Below are positions 24,941 through 35,100 of a stretch of DNA of 48,641 nucleotides, one piece after another. Position 1 is the first letter of the stretch, and each line of letters begins with the position of its first letter. The position numbers were made by a program, and so were the translations under genes. Origin of the DNA: Bacteroidales bacterium (lineage in GTDB: Bacteria; Bacteroidota; Bacteroidia; Bacteroidales; F082); NCBI GenBank assembly GCA_017381865.1, contig JAFOBJ010000039.1:1-48641 (forward strand), given 5' to 3'. Below the pieces are notes generated by a model. The model ran no database searches. It was not told where the DNA came from and was given only the letters and a program-made list of their open reading frames with translations.

Positions 24941-25990
24941 ATGAAAGTATTAAAATCCATAATTATCAGCATTGCCCTATTTATTAATTATAGTGCGAAC
25001 GCACAAGTCGTAAACATTTCCGAACTTGACCAAACAATTGACAAATTAATTCCAAAAGCCAAGAAAAACAAACTGAACGAGAAACAAACAATTTCGTTGA
25101 TGCAGTCATATCATCTGGCAAACGAACAAGACTTCAAAAGAATCATGGAACTAAAAACCTCTGGACAGCCAAACATTTGGATTGAGATTTACCACAAATC
25201 CGTTTCTATTAACGAAAGACAAAAGAAAGTTGAGGTTCTGCCTGACAAGGTTAAAAATGCCATAAATTTCAAGTCATTGAACCTTGACAACGAAATAGCC
25301 AATGCCAGAGAAAAGGCAGAATTATATATATGTGCAAAAACAAATTTATTGTTAAAAAACATTAACGAAGAAAACATCAAAGAAGCCAACACACTTATAA
25401 ATCAACTTTGTAAGATCAATCCTCAAAGCAAAAACATTGACGATTTAATGTTAAAATCAATCGTCATGCAATCGAATCAAATTCTTTTTAAAGTCATAAG
25501 TCCGATAGAATTATACATTCCACAAGAGTGGAGCGAAACAATTTTGGGATTCGATACCAATAGCATTTACGGCATTCCTTTCGATGTAATTCAAGACAAA
25601 GACAAAAAATACGATTTGATGATTCGTATCATGATTGACGAAAAGACAGTATCACCAGAAAGAATCGAGACAGTTACTTTTGAAGAGAAAAAAGATAATT
25701 TCAGAGCAGTTATCACAGATAAAACCATGACAAAATCTGCGACATTTAAAGGCAAAATTCAAATTATTGACGTAAAAAATGACGAAATTTTGATAAACAC
25801 GCCTTATGATGTAACCTCTACATTCCGTCATCAGTACGCAGAAGTGAGCGGAGACAGCTCTGCATGTTCAGAATACACTCTTCAACTTTTAAAGCAGGAA
25901 GTCATTGATTTTCCGAGCGATGAATTACTTTTAAAAGACGTCTCAAAGAAACTAAACATTCTTCTAAAAGATCATTTTTTAAAAAATTAA
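24941..25990 (+). CDS. Secreted protein of unknown function
   Basis: 349 residues. The signal peptide (MKVLKSIIISIALFINYSANA) suggests the periplasm. The N-terminal half is helical and charged (QTIDKLIPKAKKNKLNEKQT, later NEEDIKEAN-like helices with C130 and C155). The C-terminal half looks beta-rich (YDLMIRIMIDEKTVSPERIE, FKGKIQIIDVKNDEIL, YDVTSTFRHQYAEVSGD) and ends with a helical tail. I do not recognise the family. No lipobox and no T9SS sorting domain. It is followed directly by the tRNA-Thr promoter. Confidence 0.75.
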   Translation: MKVLKSIIISIALFINYSANAQVVNISELDQTIDKLIPKAKKNKLNEKQTISLMQSYHLANEQDFKRIMELKTSGQPNIWIEIYHKSVSINERQKKVEVLPDKVKNAINFKSLNLDNEIANAREKAELYICAKTNLLLKNINEENIKEANTLINQLCKINPQSKNIDDLMLKSIVMQSNQILFKVISPIELYIPQEWSETILGFDTNSIYGIPFDVIQDKDKKYDLMIRIMIDEKTVSPERIETVTFEEKKDNFRAVITDKTMTKSATFKGKIQIIDVKNDEILINTPYDVTSTFRHQYAEVSGDSSACSEYTLQLLKQEVIDFPSDELLLKDVSKKLNILLKDHFLKN

Positions 25991-26007
25991 AAAAAAATTA
26001 AAAAATG

Positions 26008-26048
26008 TTTGGTGATTAAAAAAAATGTTGTATCTTTGCACTCGCAAA
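26008..26048 (+). promoter_or_regulatory. Promoter of the tRNA-Thr gene with shared start-site element
   Basis: TTTG (26008-26011), 19 bases, TATCTTTG (26031-26038): a perfect Bacteroides-type promoter. The start-site region CTTTGCACTCGCAAA (26034-26048) is identical to that of the tRNA at 7215-7288. Confidence 0.85.
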
Positions 26049-26064
26049 CGACAAGGTATTGCAT

Positions 26065-26136
26065 GCCGGCGTAGCTCAGCGGTAGAGCACGTGATTTGTA
26101 ATCTCGGGGTCGGGGGTCCAAATCCCTCCGCCGGCT
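26065..26136 (+). tRNA. tRNA-Thr (anticodon UGU), with two unusual positions
   Basis: 72 nt. The acceptor GCCGGCG/CGCCGGC is perfect, the D-stem is GCTC/GAGC, and the anticodon loop TTTGTAA gives UGU (Thr). The discriminator is T; CCA is not encoded. Two oddities: the anticodon stem CGTGA/TCTCG has a U-U mismatch at 29-41, and the T-loop reads TCCAAAT, so the nearly universal U55 is C. The T-stem GGGGG/CCCTC holds one G-U. The promoter and terminator are excellent, so it is transcribed; whether it is fully functional is open. Confidence 0.85.
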
Positions 26137-26140
26137 CAAC

Positions 26141-26173
26141 AAAAGAGGACGAAAAATTCGTCCTCTTTTTTTT
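26141..26173 (+). terminator. Intrinsic terminator of tRNA-Thr
   Basis: AAAAGAGGACGAA (26141-26153) pairs perfectly with TTCGTCCTCTTTT (26157-26169) across a 3-A loop and runs into T's up to 26173. Confidence 0.92.
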
Positions 26174-26186
26174 ATTACAACATCAT

Positions 26187-26318
26187 CCACGAAATCACAC
26201 TAATCTTCACGAAACATTTTAGTGACATTTAGTGCAATTTCGTGGATGGTTTATTTTTTCCACGAAACCACACTAATCTTCACGAAAAAACATTTTAGTG
26301 ACGTTTAGTGCAGTTCGA
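26187..26318. repeat. CCACGAAA tandem array, left part (2 units)
   Basis: Units begin with CCACGAAA at 26187 and 26260 (73 bases apart). Unit layout: CCACGAAAC, CACACTAATC, TTCACGAAA, TTTTAGTGACATTTAGTG, TTTCGTGG, then a T-rich spacer. TTTCGTGGA and TCCACGAAA of neighbouring units form a 9-bp inverted repeat. The second unit decays into the end of the GxxExxY gene. Confidence 0.85.
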
Positions 26319-26326
26319 GGACAAAT

Positions 26327-26704
26327 TTAGAAGTTAACATATCTCTTCCATTCCAGTTCATCTTCATGACCAAAATTAACCAATAATCCCAACGGATACT
26401 TCGTGATATGCAAGTAATTCAACAATTGAGAAACTTCTTTACTAGTCACATTATCCAAAGCCTTCAGCTCCACTATAATATCATCATAGCAGACAAAATC
26501 CGCAATATATTTCTTCCGCAGTTTTTGACCTTTATAATATACTACCAGTTCCTTTTCTCTCTCAAAAGGAATACCCCGTAACTTAAACTCTATTTCTAAT
26601 GCTTCTTGATAAATAGGCTCCGAAAGCCCACAAGACAATTCTTTGTAGACATCAAAACATGCTCCCATGATGTCATAAACCTCATTTTTATAAATCAGAC
26701 TCAT
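26327..26704 (-). CDS. GxxExxY-family protein (PD-(D/E)XK-like)
   Basis: 125 residues from the ATG at 26704; the frame is open further up, but that extension is translated from repeat DNA. The naming motif is GLSEPIY (G26, E29, Y32). The nuclease-like core reads IPFEREKELVVYYKGQKL, then YIADFVCYDDIIVELKALDN, where D-x-x-V-x-x...E-x-K resembles the PD-(D/E)XK active site (D in IADFV, E-L-K in IIVELKAL). The end is LLVNFG. Function unproven; a nuclease or nucleic-acid-related role is inferred from the fold. The gene is the only unique DNA inside a tandem array present on both sides, suggesting that gene and repeats spread together. Confidence 0.88.
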   Translation of the reverse strand: MSLIYKNEVYDIMGACFDVYKELSCGLSEPIYQEALEIEFKLRGIPFEREKELVVYYKGQKLRKKYIADFVCYDDIIVELKALDNVTSKEVSQLLNYLHITKYPLGLLVNFGHEDELEWKRYVNF

Positions 26705-26719
26705 ATCTTTTGGTTTTTT

Positions 26720-27203
26720 CCACGAAACTTTGGCGCGATTTCGAGGACGGTTTACTTTTTTTCCACGAAACCACACTAATCTTCACGAAAAAATTTCAGC
26801 GACATTTAGTGCAATTTCGTGGATGGTTTATTTTTTTCCACGAAACCACACTAATCTTCACGAAAAAATTTCAGTGACATTTAGTGCAATTTCGAGGACG
26901 GTTTACTTTTTTCCACGAAACCACACTAATCTTCACGAAAAAAATTTCAGTGACATTTAGTGCAATTTCGTGGATGGTTTATTTTTTCCACGAAACCACA
27001 CTAATCTTCACGAAACATTTTAGTGATATTTAGTGCAATTTCGTGGATGGTTTATTTTTTCCACAAAACCACACTAATCTTCACGAAAAAATTTCAGTGA
27101 CATTTAGTGCAATTTCGTGGATGGTTTATTTTTTCCACAAAACCACACTAATCTTCACGAAAAACATTTTAGTGACATTTAGTGCAATTTCGTGGATGGT
27201 TTT
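26720..27203. repeat. CCACGAAA tandem array, right part (partial plus 6 units)
   Basis: A short partial unit starts at 26720, then full units at 26763, 26838, 26913, 26988, 27061 and 27135 (spacing 75, 75, 75, 73, 74). Units differ by a few substitutions (CGTGGATGG or CGAGGACGG, TTCAGTGAC or TTTAGTGAC, CCACGAAA or CCACAAAA). The last ends right at the stop codon of the phosphofructokinase gene. Translated frames through the array are only repeat products. No spacers, so this is not a CRISPR. Confidence 0.92.
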
Positions 27204-28420
27204 TACCAGTTAAGGATTTTCTTGAAATCAAAATCTTCTGGATTTGCAACGTATTTCTTAGCAGCTTCGTAATCGGCTGGTGTGATATATTGCAAACAAT
27301 CGCGGAATACAAGCTTCGCCTTTGGACCTTCCATATTAACAAGACGAGGTTTTACCTTACCATTTTCATCTTCTACATCTTTGAGATACAATGGTTTAAC
27401 TTCGCCTTTATTATCAGATGTCACCATAGCACCAGAAACGCCTTCATCGAACAATTGTTTTACGCCGTAACCCAACATGCTGCAGTAGAATAAATCAAAT
27501 GCACCTGGATCAACGCAACGAACTTCGTAACCGATTTCCACTGGACGGCTCTTGATTGAGAGGCCCAATTCAGCAATACGTTTTTGTAATAAAGTATTGA
27601 ATATATGAGCTTTACTTACGTTACCGAGTTCTGGGTGACCATGATCGTCATATGTGAAATTAACGCCAGAGTTAGCGATTTCTTCATCTGTCATAAAATG
27701 GAAAACACCTTCGCTGATGATAGCGACGCCGTAACCGATGCCCAATATCTTACGTTTGATCATCGCACTGATAACGAGGTTAAGGATACGATCGAAAGTG
27801 ACTTCTGTTTTATTAAACATTTCAGGAATGATAATCATTGGATAGTGACAAGCTGCACCCATACCGAAAGCGAGGTGACCAGCCTCACGACCCATTGCTG
27901 AAACGAGGAACCAGTTGCCGCTAGTGCGAGCATCTTCATAAACTGTTTGAGAAATTCTCACGCCAGCTTCTTTTGCTGAATAATAACCGAATGTTGGAGT
28001 ACCTTCTGGAAGTGGAAGGTCATTGTCGATAGTCTTTGGAACGTGAATATTTTGAATTTTTACATTATTGGCAGCCAAGAATTTAGAGATACGATTTGCT
28101 GTTGAAGCTGTATCATCGCCACCGATTGTAACTAAAAGTTTCACATTATTTTTAACGAAGAAATCTGTATTGAACTCTTCATCTTTTGGTTTATAACGAC
28201 TCATTTGCAAAGCTGAGCCACCCATTCTTTGAATCAAATCAGCGTAAGCGAAATCCATTTCAATCATCTTAGGATTTGGCTTGAATAAATTTTTATAACC
28301 TTCGTGAAGACCAATAACACGATAACCGTCTTTCAAAAAAGTTTTTGCAACAGTACTGACAACAGTGTTAATGCCAGGAGCCGGACCACCACCGGCGAGA
28401 ATAACTATTGATGGATTCAT
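27203..28420 (-). CDS. pfp: 6-phosphofructokinase, pyrophosphate-dependent type
   Basis: 405 residues. It phosphorylates fructose 6-phosphate. The phosphoryl-donor site reads IGGDDTAST (residues 99-107) with Asp where ATP enzymes have Gly (GGDGS), and the next motif is VPKTIDNDLP with Lys where ATP enzymes have Gly (PGTIDND). Both changes are the accepted signs of PPi use. Also present: LAGGGPAPGINTV at the N-terminus, MGREAGHLAFGMG and IGYEVRCVDPGAFD. PPi-linked glycolysis is reversible and saves ATP, fitting the fermentative genes nearby. The stop codon abuts the tandem array. A TACCTTTG promoter lies about 40 bases upstream. Confidence 0.93.
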   Translation of the reverse strand: MNPSIVILAGGGPAPGINTVVSTVAKTFLKDGYRVIGLHEGYKNLFKPNPKMIEMDFAYADLIQRMGGSALQMSRYKPKDEEFNTDFFVKNNVKLLVTIGGDDTASTANRISKFLAANNVKIQNIHVPKTIDNDLPLPEGTPTFGYYSAKEAGVRISQTVYEDARTSGNWFLVSAMGREAGHLAFGMGAACHYPMIIIPEMFNKTEVTFDRILNLVISAMIKRKILGIGYGVAIISEGVFHFMTDEEIANSGVNFTYDDHGHPELGNVSKAHIFNTLLQKRIAELGLSIKSRPVEIGYEVRCVDPGAFDLFYCSMLGYGVKQLFDEGVSGAMVTSDNKGEVKPLYLKDVEDENGKVKPRLVNMEGPKAKLVFRDCLQYITPADYEAAKKYVANPEDFDFKKILNW

Positions 28421-28461
28421 ACAAATATTTTGTTAATTTATTTAAGTTATTTTAGTTTTTG

Positions 28462-28469
28462 CAAAGGTA
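28462..28469 (-). promoter_or_regulatory. -7 element of the phosphofructokinase gene
   Basis: The - strand reads TACCTTTG followed by C, about 41 bases before the ATG at 28420. Confidence 0.6.
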
Positions 28470-28509
28470 AAAATATTATCAAAACGAAGCAAAAAATCAT
28501 CAAAAATAT

Positions 28510-28541
28510 ATTGTTTTTTACGCTTAAAAACCGTATTTTTG
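28510..28541 (+). promoter_or_regulatory. Promoter of ruvA-sprA
   Basis: ATTG (28510-28513), 20 bases, TATTTTTG (28534-28541), a near match to the Bacteroides consensus, 54 bases before the ruvA ATG. Confidence 0.6.
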
Positions 28542-28594
28542 TCGATTATTAATTACCAATTCTTGCTTTAAAGAATTGAGTTCAAAACAAAGAT

Positions 28595-29179
28595 ATGTAT
28601 AGTTTTATTTCAGGCAAGATAGTTGACAAAAATCCTGCTTATGTAGTTATTGATAATCAGGGAATTGGATATTTAATTAATATAACATTAAATACATTTA
28701 CTTCAATTGGAGAACAAGCTGAAGTAAGACTATATGTACACTTGGCGATTAGGGAAGACGCACACGTTTTATACGGTTTTTACACCGAAGAAGAACGTTC
28801 TTTATTCCTGCAACTCATAACAGTATCTGGCGTAGGTTGCAACACTGCCAGACTGATATTGTCATCACTGACAGTTCGCGAGACTGTCGAGGCCATCGCC
28901 AACAACAATATCAAGGCCATTCAAAGCGTCAAAGGCATTGGCGCAAAAACAGCTCAGAGAATAATCGTCGACCTTCACGACAAGGTCGCAAAACTTAACA
29001 TAGCAGAAGGAGAAAAAACGCCTTTTGGATACAATACATTGAAAGAAGAGGCGTTATCTGCATTGATGGTTTTAGGCTTCAACAGAACAAGTACCGAAAA
29101 AGCTTTGGACAAACTCTTGTCACAAATGGAAAATCCAAATGTGGAACAACTTATCAAAGAAGCTTTAAGACTGCTTTAA
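28595..29179 (+). CDS. ruvA: Holliday junction branch-migration protein RuvA
   Basis: 194 residues. The RuvA tetramer binds the four-way junction and loads RuvB. The N-terminal OB domain (MYSFISGKIVDKNPAYVVID to HVLYGFYTEEER), two helix-hairpin-helix motifs (LITVSGVGCNTARLIL, IQSVKGIGAKTAQRIIVDL) and the flexible linker to a C-terminal RuvB-binding domain (LKEEALSALMVLGFNRTSTE) are all visible. sprA starts 18 bases after the stop, so both are likely one transcript; ruvA next to sprA is a familiar arrangement in Bacteroidota. Confidence 0.96.
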   Translation: MYSFISGKIVDKNPAYVVIDNQGIGYLINITLNTFTSIGEQAEVRLYVHLAIREDAHVLYGFYTEEERSLFLQLITVSGVGCNTARLILSSLTVRETVEAIANNNIKAIQSVKGIGAKTAQRIIVDLHDKVAKLNIAEGEKTPFGYNTLKEEALSALMVLGFNRTSTEKALDKLLSQMENPNVEQLIKEALRLL

Positions 29180-29197
29180 GTTATTGGTTTTTAATTT

Positions 29198-32100
29198 ATG
29201 AGAAAGTATATCATTAAAAATATCAAACATATTTTTACGCTCGTTTTATTATTAAGCGTAATTATGCCTTTATCGTTAAAGGCGCAGACCAACGACAGTG
29301 TACAGCTGGTCTACCCTATCCCGTATGACGACGGTAACCCTACAAATTACGACAACAACAAGTCGGGACTTTTCTTACAAGACCCAGACAACGTAACTCG
29401 CGAAATAATTTACGACCCAGCAACTGGAAAATATACTTTCTACAGCAAAATAGGCGACTTCATGTACAAAGATCCTTACAGCATGGATCAGAAGCAATAT
29501 CTTGATTATTATAACAAAAAATCAACAAAAGATTATTGGAAAGAACGCCGCGAAGCTGTAAGCAGCACATCTGGAAACGGAAATCAACTCATTCCAACAA
29601 TTTTCGTCGGAGGAAAAGCTTTCGACAAAATATTCGGAAGCAACACCATCGACATCAAATTGCAAGGTTCTGCAGATGTGACATTCGGTCTTAAACACCA
29701 ACGCAGAAACGACCCTTCTCTAACAATAAGCCAACAGAGAACCACTAACTTCGACTTTGACGAAAGCATTCAGTTGAGCGCAGCTGCAAAAATCGGCGAA
29801 AAAATTGAATTCAAACTCAACTATAACACTGAGACACAATTTACTTTCGACAATAAATTCACTTTAAAATACGAAGGTGACGAAGACGACATCATCCAAC
29901 TCATTGAAGCTGGTAACGTTAGCATGCCTCTTCAAAGTTCTTTGATAACAGGTACACAATCATTGTTCGGTCTTAAAACCAAATTACAATTTGGAAAGAC
30001 AAGCGTCACTTCCGTAATTTCTTATCAAGAAAGTGAAACACAAAACATCTCCGTCAGCGGTGGCGCACTCACTAACGAATATGTAATAGAATGTCTTGAT
30101 TATGAAGAAAACAGGCACTTCTTCCTTAGCCAATATTTTAGAGACAATTACGAAAAAGCATTAGAAAACTTACCTCTTGTCACATCCGACATCAATATCA
30201 ATAAAATCGAAGTTTGGATTACAAATACGACTTCAAATTACGAAAACAGCCGTAACATAGTAGCGTTCACCGACTTAGGTGAAGGTGAAGCAGAATGGAT
30301 TTACAATAATGAAAAAATACAGCCTTCTAATGCAATAGGAGCAAAATATCCAGACAACACAGTAAATACATTACTTAACAACATGGATTACAATTCTTTA
30401 AGATCCTTAAACTCTGTAACTTCATATTTAACTACAGAAGGCTACACATCAGGCAAGGATTTTGAGAAATTACAAAAAGCAAGAAAATTAAATCCTTCTG
30501 AATATGTCCTCAACAGCAAATTAGGTTTCATCACATTGAATATCAATTTAAATGCGAACCAAACATTGGCTGTCGCTTACCAATATACAGTCATCGGACA
30601 AGACAAAGTTTATCAAGTCGGTGAATTTTCAGACCAAAGCATAACAGACCCTAATTTATTAGTAACCAAGTTATTAAAGAGTACAACAATAGACACCAAG
30701 ATGCCAATGTGGGATCTTATGATGAAAAACGTTTATAACATCAGAGCTTATCAAGTAAGTCAAAACGATTTCATCATGAACATTTTGTATTTAGGTAACA
30801 GCAACGGTGTTTCTACAGGATATTTCGCTGATGCAAAAGGAGATGCGAAAGGACAATCGCTGCTTCACCTGATGAATTTGGATAACTTAAATTCGCAGAA
30901 CAATCCAGTAGAAGGCGGCGACGGACTTTTCGACTTCATCAATGGAGCCACGACAAATGGCGGTACAATCAACGCCTCTACCGGACGTATCTATTTCCCT
31001 GTTCTTGAACCATTTGGAAGTCATATCAGAAAGATTTTCGAAGACGAACCAGCACTTGCCGACAAATACGCCTTCGATTCATTGTATAGTCTCACCAAGA
31101 CTTCAGCTGAACAATACACAGAGAAAAATAAATTCAGATTAGAAGGACACTACACTTCATCATCTGGAAGTGAAATCAATTTGAATGCACTTAACGTACA
31201 GCCAGGTTCTGTCAACGTAAGTGCTGGTGGCGTGCCTCTCGTAGAAAATGTCGATTATACTGTCGACTACACTCTCGGACGCGTCACAATCCTGAACGAA
31301 GCCTTGTTAAATTCAGGAACCAACATTAACATTTCAATGGAAAACAATACCGCAATCTCAACCATGAAAAAAACATTCATGGGAGCCAGAGTCGAACACG
31401 AAATCAACCCTGACTTCTAGATTGGCGGTACGATTTTACATCTCACAGAAAGAGCTTATACAACAAAAGTCAATTATAACGACGAACCATTATCAAATAC
31501 AATCTACGGTTTCGACTTTAATTATCGAACTGATTCTCAATTATTAACAGATCTTATCGACAAACTTCCATTCATTGAAACAAAACAAAAGTCAAGGATT
31601 TCGATATATGGAGAAGTCGCACAATTCATTCAAGGCATCAATAAAGAAAATGGTCAGACAGGAACATCATATATTGATGATTTTGAAGGATCTAAGTCAA
31701 CAATAGACCTACGTCAATGGTCAACATGGCGTCTTGCAAGTACGCCTCAACATCAACACACATTATTCCCAGAGGCATATTCCACAATGGGATTGGATTA
31801 CGGCAAAAACCGTTCTAAATTAGCATGGTACACCATCGACCAATCTGTATTTTACGAACGTCGTAGTAACATTTTGCCATCTAACATCACCAACGACGAG
31901 TTATCTGACCACAGAGTAAGACAAGTTCTAGAAACAGAAATTTTCCCTAACAGAGACATACAAGCAGGTGTTTCTACAAACGTATCTATCTTAAATTTAG
32001 CATATTATCCTAACATAAGAGGACCTTACAATTACGATACTGAGAACGTCAACTTCGATGGAACATTCTCAAATCCAGAAGACAGATGGGGCGGTATCAT

Positions 32101-35100
32101 GAGAGCCATTGAATCGTCAGACTTCAACGCTACGAATGTGGAATACATCGAGTTCTGGATGATGGACCCATTCTTTGAAGGACAAGACCAAAGCAATGTC
32201 GGTAAATTGTACATCAACTTGGGTGATGTTTCGGAAGACATCTTACGCGACGGAAGAAAATCTTACGAAAACGGATTACCAACATCCGAAACAATAGTAA
32301 ATGTAGACACCACATCATGGGGCCGCGTGCCATCGCTACAAGCATTGGTAGATGCTTTCGACTCAAACCCACAATCACGTCAATATCAAGACATTGGATA
32401 TGATGGTTTGTCAAACGATGACGAACGTGTTTTCTTCAGCAATTATCTTGACATTTTAAAAGAAAAATTATCTGCTAATGCATATGCTGAAATAAGTAAC
32501 GACCCATCATCTGATGATTATCACCACTTTAGAGGTACAGATTACGATTCAGATTCTAAATATAGCAGCATTTTAGAACGCTATAAAAAATATAACGGCA
32601 ACGAAGGCAACTCACCTTCTGAAGCTCAATACACTGAAAATTATACCACAAACAACTCGACTCGTCCTGATGTTGAAGACATCAACGATGACAATACTCT
32701 CAGTGAATCAGAGAATTACTACCAATACGAAATCGAGCTCGATCCTAACAAAATGTTAAGAGCGGGACAAAACAGAATTGCCGATATTCGTACGTCGAGC
32801 GTCACAACCATAAATGGTGAAAACAAAGAAATCAAATGGTATCAATTCCGCATACCTATCAGAGAGCCAGACAAAGTCATTGGTAACATCGAAGGCTTCT
32901 CGTCAATACGCTTCATGAGAATTTTCATGAAAGGCTTCAAGAGCGACATCATAATTCGTTTCGCCACATTAGATCTCGTAAGAGGCGAATGGCGCACATA
33001 CACGCAATCGATACAAGCACCTGGCGAATACATGGCTGGCGACCAAACAAACCATACTTTGTTCGAACAATCAGCTGTCAACCTCGAAGAAAACAGCAAT
33101 CGTGAACCAGTGCCTTACGTCATTCCTCCAGGAATCTATCAAGAAGTCTACACAGGAACACTTTCGACAATACGCCAAAATGAACAAGCCTTACAGTTAT
33201 CTGTGGAAAATCTTGTAGATGGTGACGCACGAGCAGTTTATAAATCAACAAGTTTCGACTTCAGATATTACAAGAAACTTCGTATGTTCATCCATGCTGA
33301 AAAAATGCACGAATATGATAATATTGAAGACGGCGACCTCACAGTATTCCTGCGTTTTGGTTCCGACTTAACCGATAACTATTACGAATATGAAGTGCCT
33401 CTGAAGTTTACAGATTGGTACACTTCATCAACAGACGATTTTGCCATTTGGCCAGAAGAAAATAACGTAGAGATTGATTTTGAAGAACTTATTGAAGTCA
33501 AAAACAACCGTAATAGGTCTATTGGCATCAACAATGTTCAATCGAACCGCATTTACAGCGAGCAATCTGGCAACAAGAAAATAAAAGTTTTGGGTAATCC
33601 TACCATCAGCGAAGTCAGAAGCATGATGATTGGTATCAGAAATCCTCTCAACAAGAACGAAATAAGCGAAGACAAGAGTGCTATTGTTTGGATTAACGAA
33701 TTAAGGCTCACCGACTTAAACAACCAAGGCGGCTGGGCAGCAACAGGTCGTATCGAAGCCACATTAGCCGATTTAGGTAGAGTAACAGCCTCAGGTTCTT
33801 ACAACTCTTCCGGCTACGGCGCATTAGAGACCAAAGTCACTGATTCTGAAATGGAAGCAAATGGATATTACAATGTTTCCACCGACATTGACTTAGGCAA
33901 ATTCATGGCCCCTCAAAAAACAGGCATCACTGTGCCTATCCATTACGACCACAATCAAACGACAATAACACCAGAATATAATCCTTTCGACCCAGACGTT
34001 AAATTTAAAAACGCCTTAGAAATAATTGAAGATCAAGCTGGAAGAGACTCTCTCAAGACAGCGGCAAAAGACATTGTCAAACAAACCAACTTCAACGTAA
34101 CCAATTTAAGGAAGAACCGCGTCGGCAAGAAAAAACCACATTTCTGGGACATTGAAAACTTCAATGCATCTTACGCATACACGAAACAAGAGCAAAGAAG
34201 CAGCGACATTGAATACGCCATCGATAAGAGCTACAGAGGCGGACTCAACTACACCTACTCCACTAATGCGAAAAACGTTCAGCCTTTCGCAAAAGCAAAA
34301 TGGGCATCATCACCTTACTTGCAGTTAATCAAAGACTTCAACTTCTATTATATGCCAAAGAGCTTCTCATTCTCAACTGAAATGTTCAGACAATATCAAG
34401 AACAAAAATTGAGAAACAAAAGCTCTGGTGATGTCATCATCAGACCGACATATGCTAAAAACTGGGATTGGAATCGTACATACGACTTCAGATACGACAT
34501 CACTAAAGCATTGAATTTCACATATAACGCATCTGCAAACGCTTATATCTACGAACCTGCAGGCATGCCAGAAAGAGAAACAGCAGAATGGAATGCCAAC
34601 AGAGATACCATCAAAAACGAAATCTTCGGATTAGGCTCTATATCTAGTTTCAACCAAACATCGAAACTTAATTATAATATACCTATTAATAAATTGCCTT
34701 TCCTCGACTGGGTGACATCTAATGCCAGCTACACTGGAACATACCGTTGGACCGCATCATCTCGCGCAACTCAAAGCATCATGGGTAACATAAGCGAAAA
34801 TGAATCAAGTCTGCAACTCACTGCCAATGCCGATTTATCGAAGCTATATAATAAGGTGCCTTATTTCAAAAAAATAACCACACCTAAACGTAACAGCCGT
34901 AACAACAATCGTCAACCTAAGAAAGAAGAAGCCGTTGCCGACAGCACAAATAAAACTCCAAAGAAAAACTATGCTAAGTTGGTCGGTGACAATATGGTAA
35001 GAGTATTGTTAAGCGTCAAAAAAGTTTCATTCTCATTCTCACAAAGTAGCGGCGTTTCATTGCCAGGCTATATGTATGAACCTGATTATATCGGACTTAA

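Noticed and set aside
26730-26960. Open frame through the tandem array coding a repeated peptide (FFPRNHTNLHEK type)
   Set aside because: It is only a translation of the repeat; the reading comes from a unit length divisible by three (75) and breaks where units are 73 or 74.
26187-27203. Regular 73-75 bp array as a CRISPR locus
   Set aside because: Units are contiguous and homologous along their whole length with no unique spacers, and no cas genes are near.
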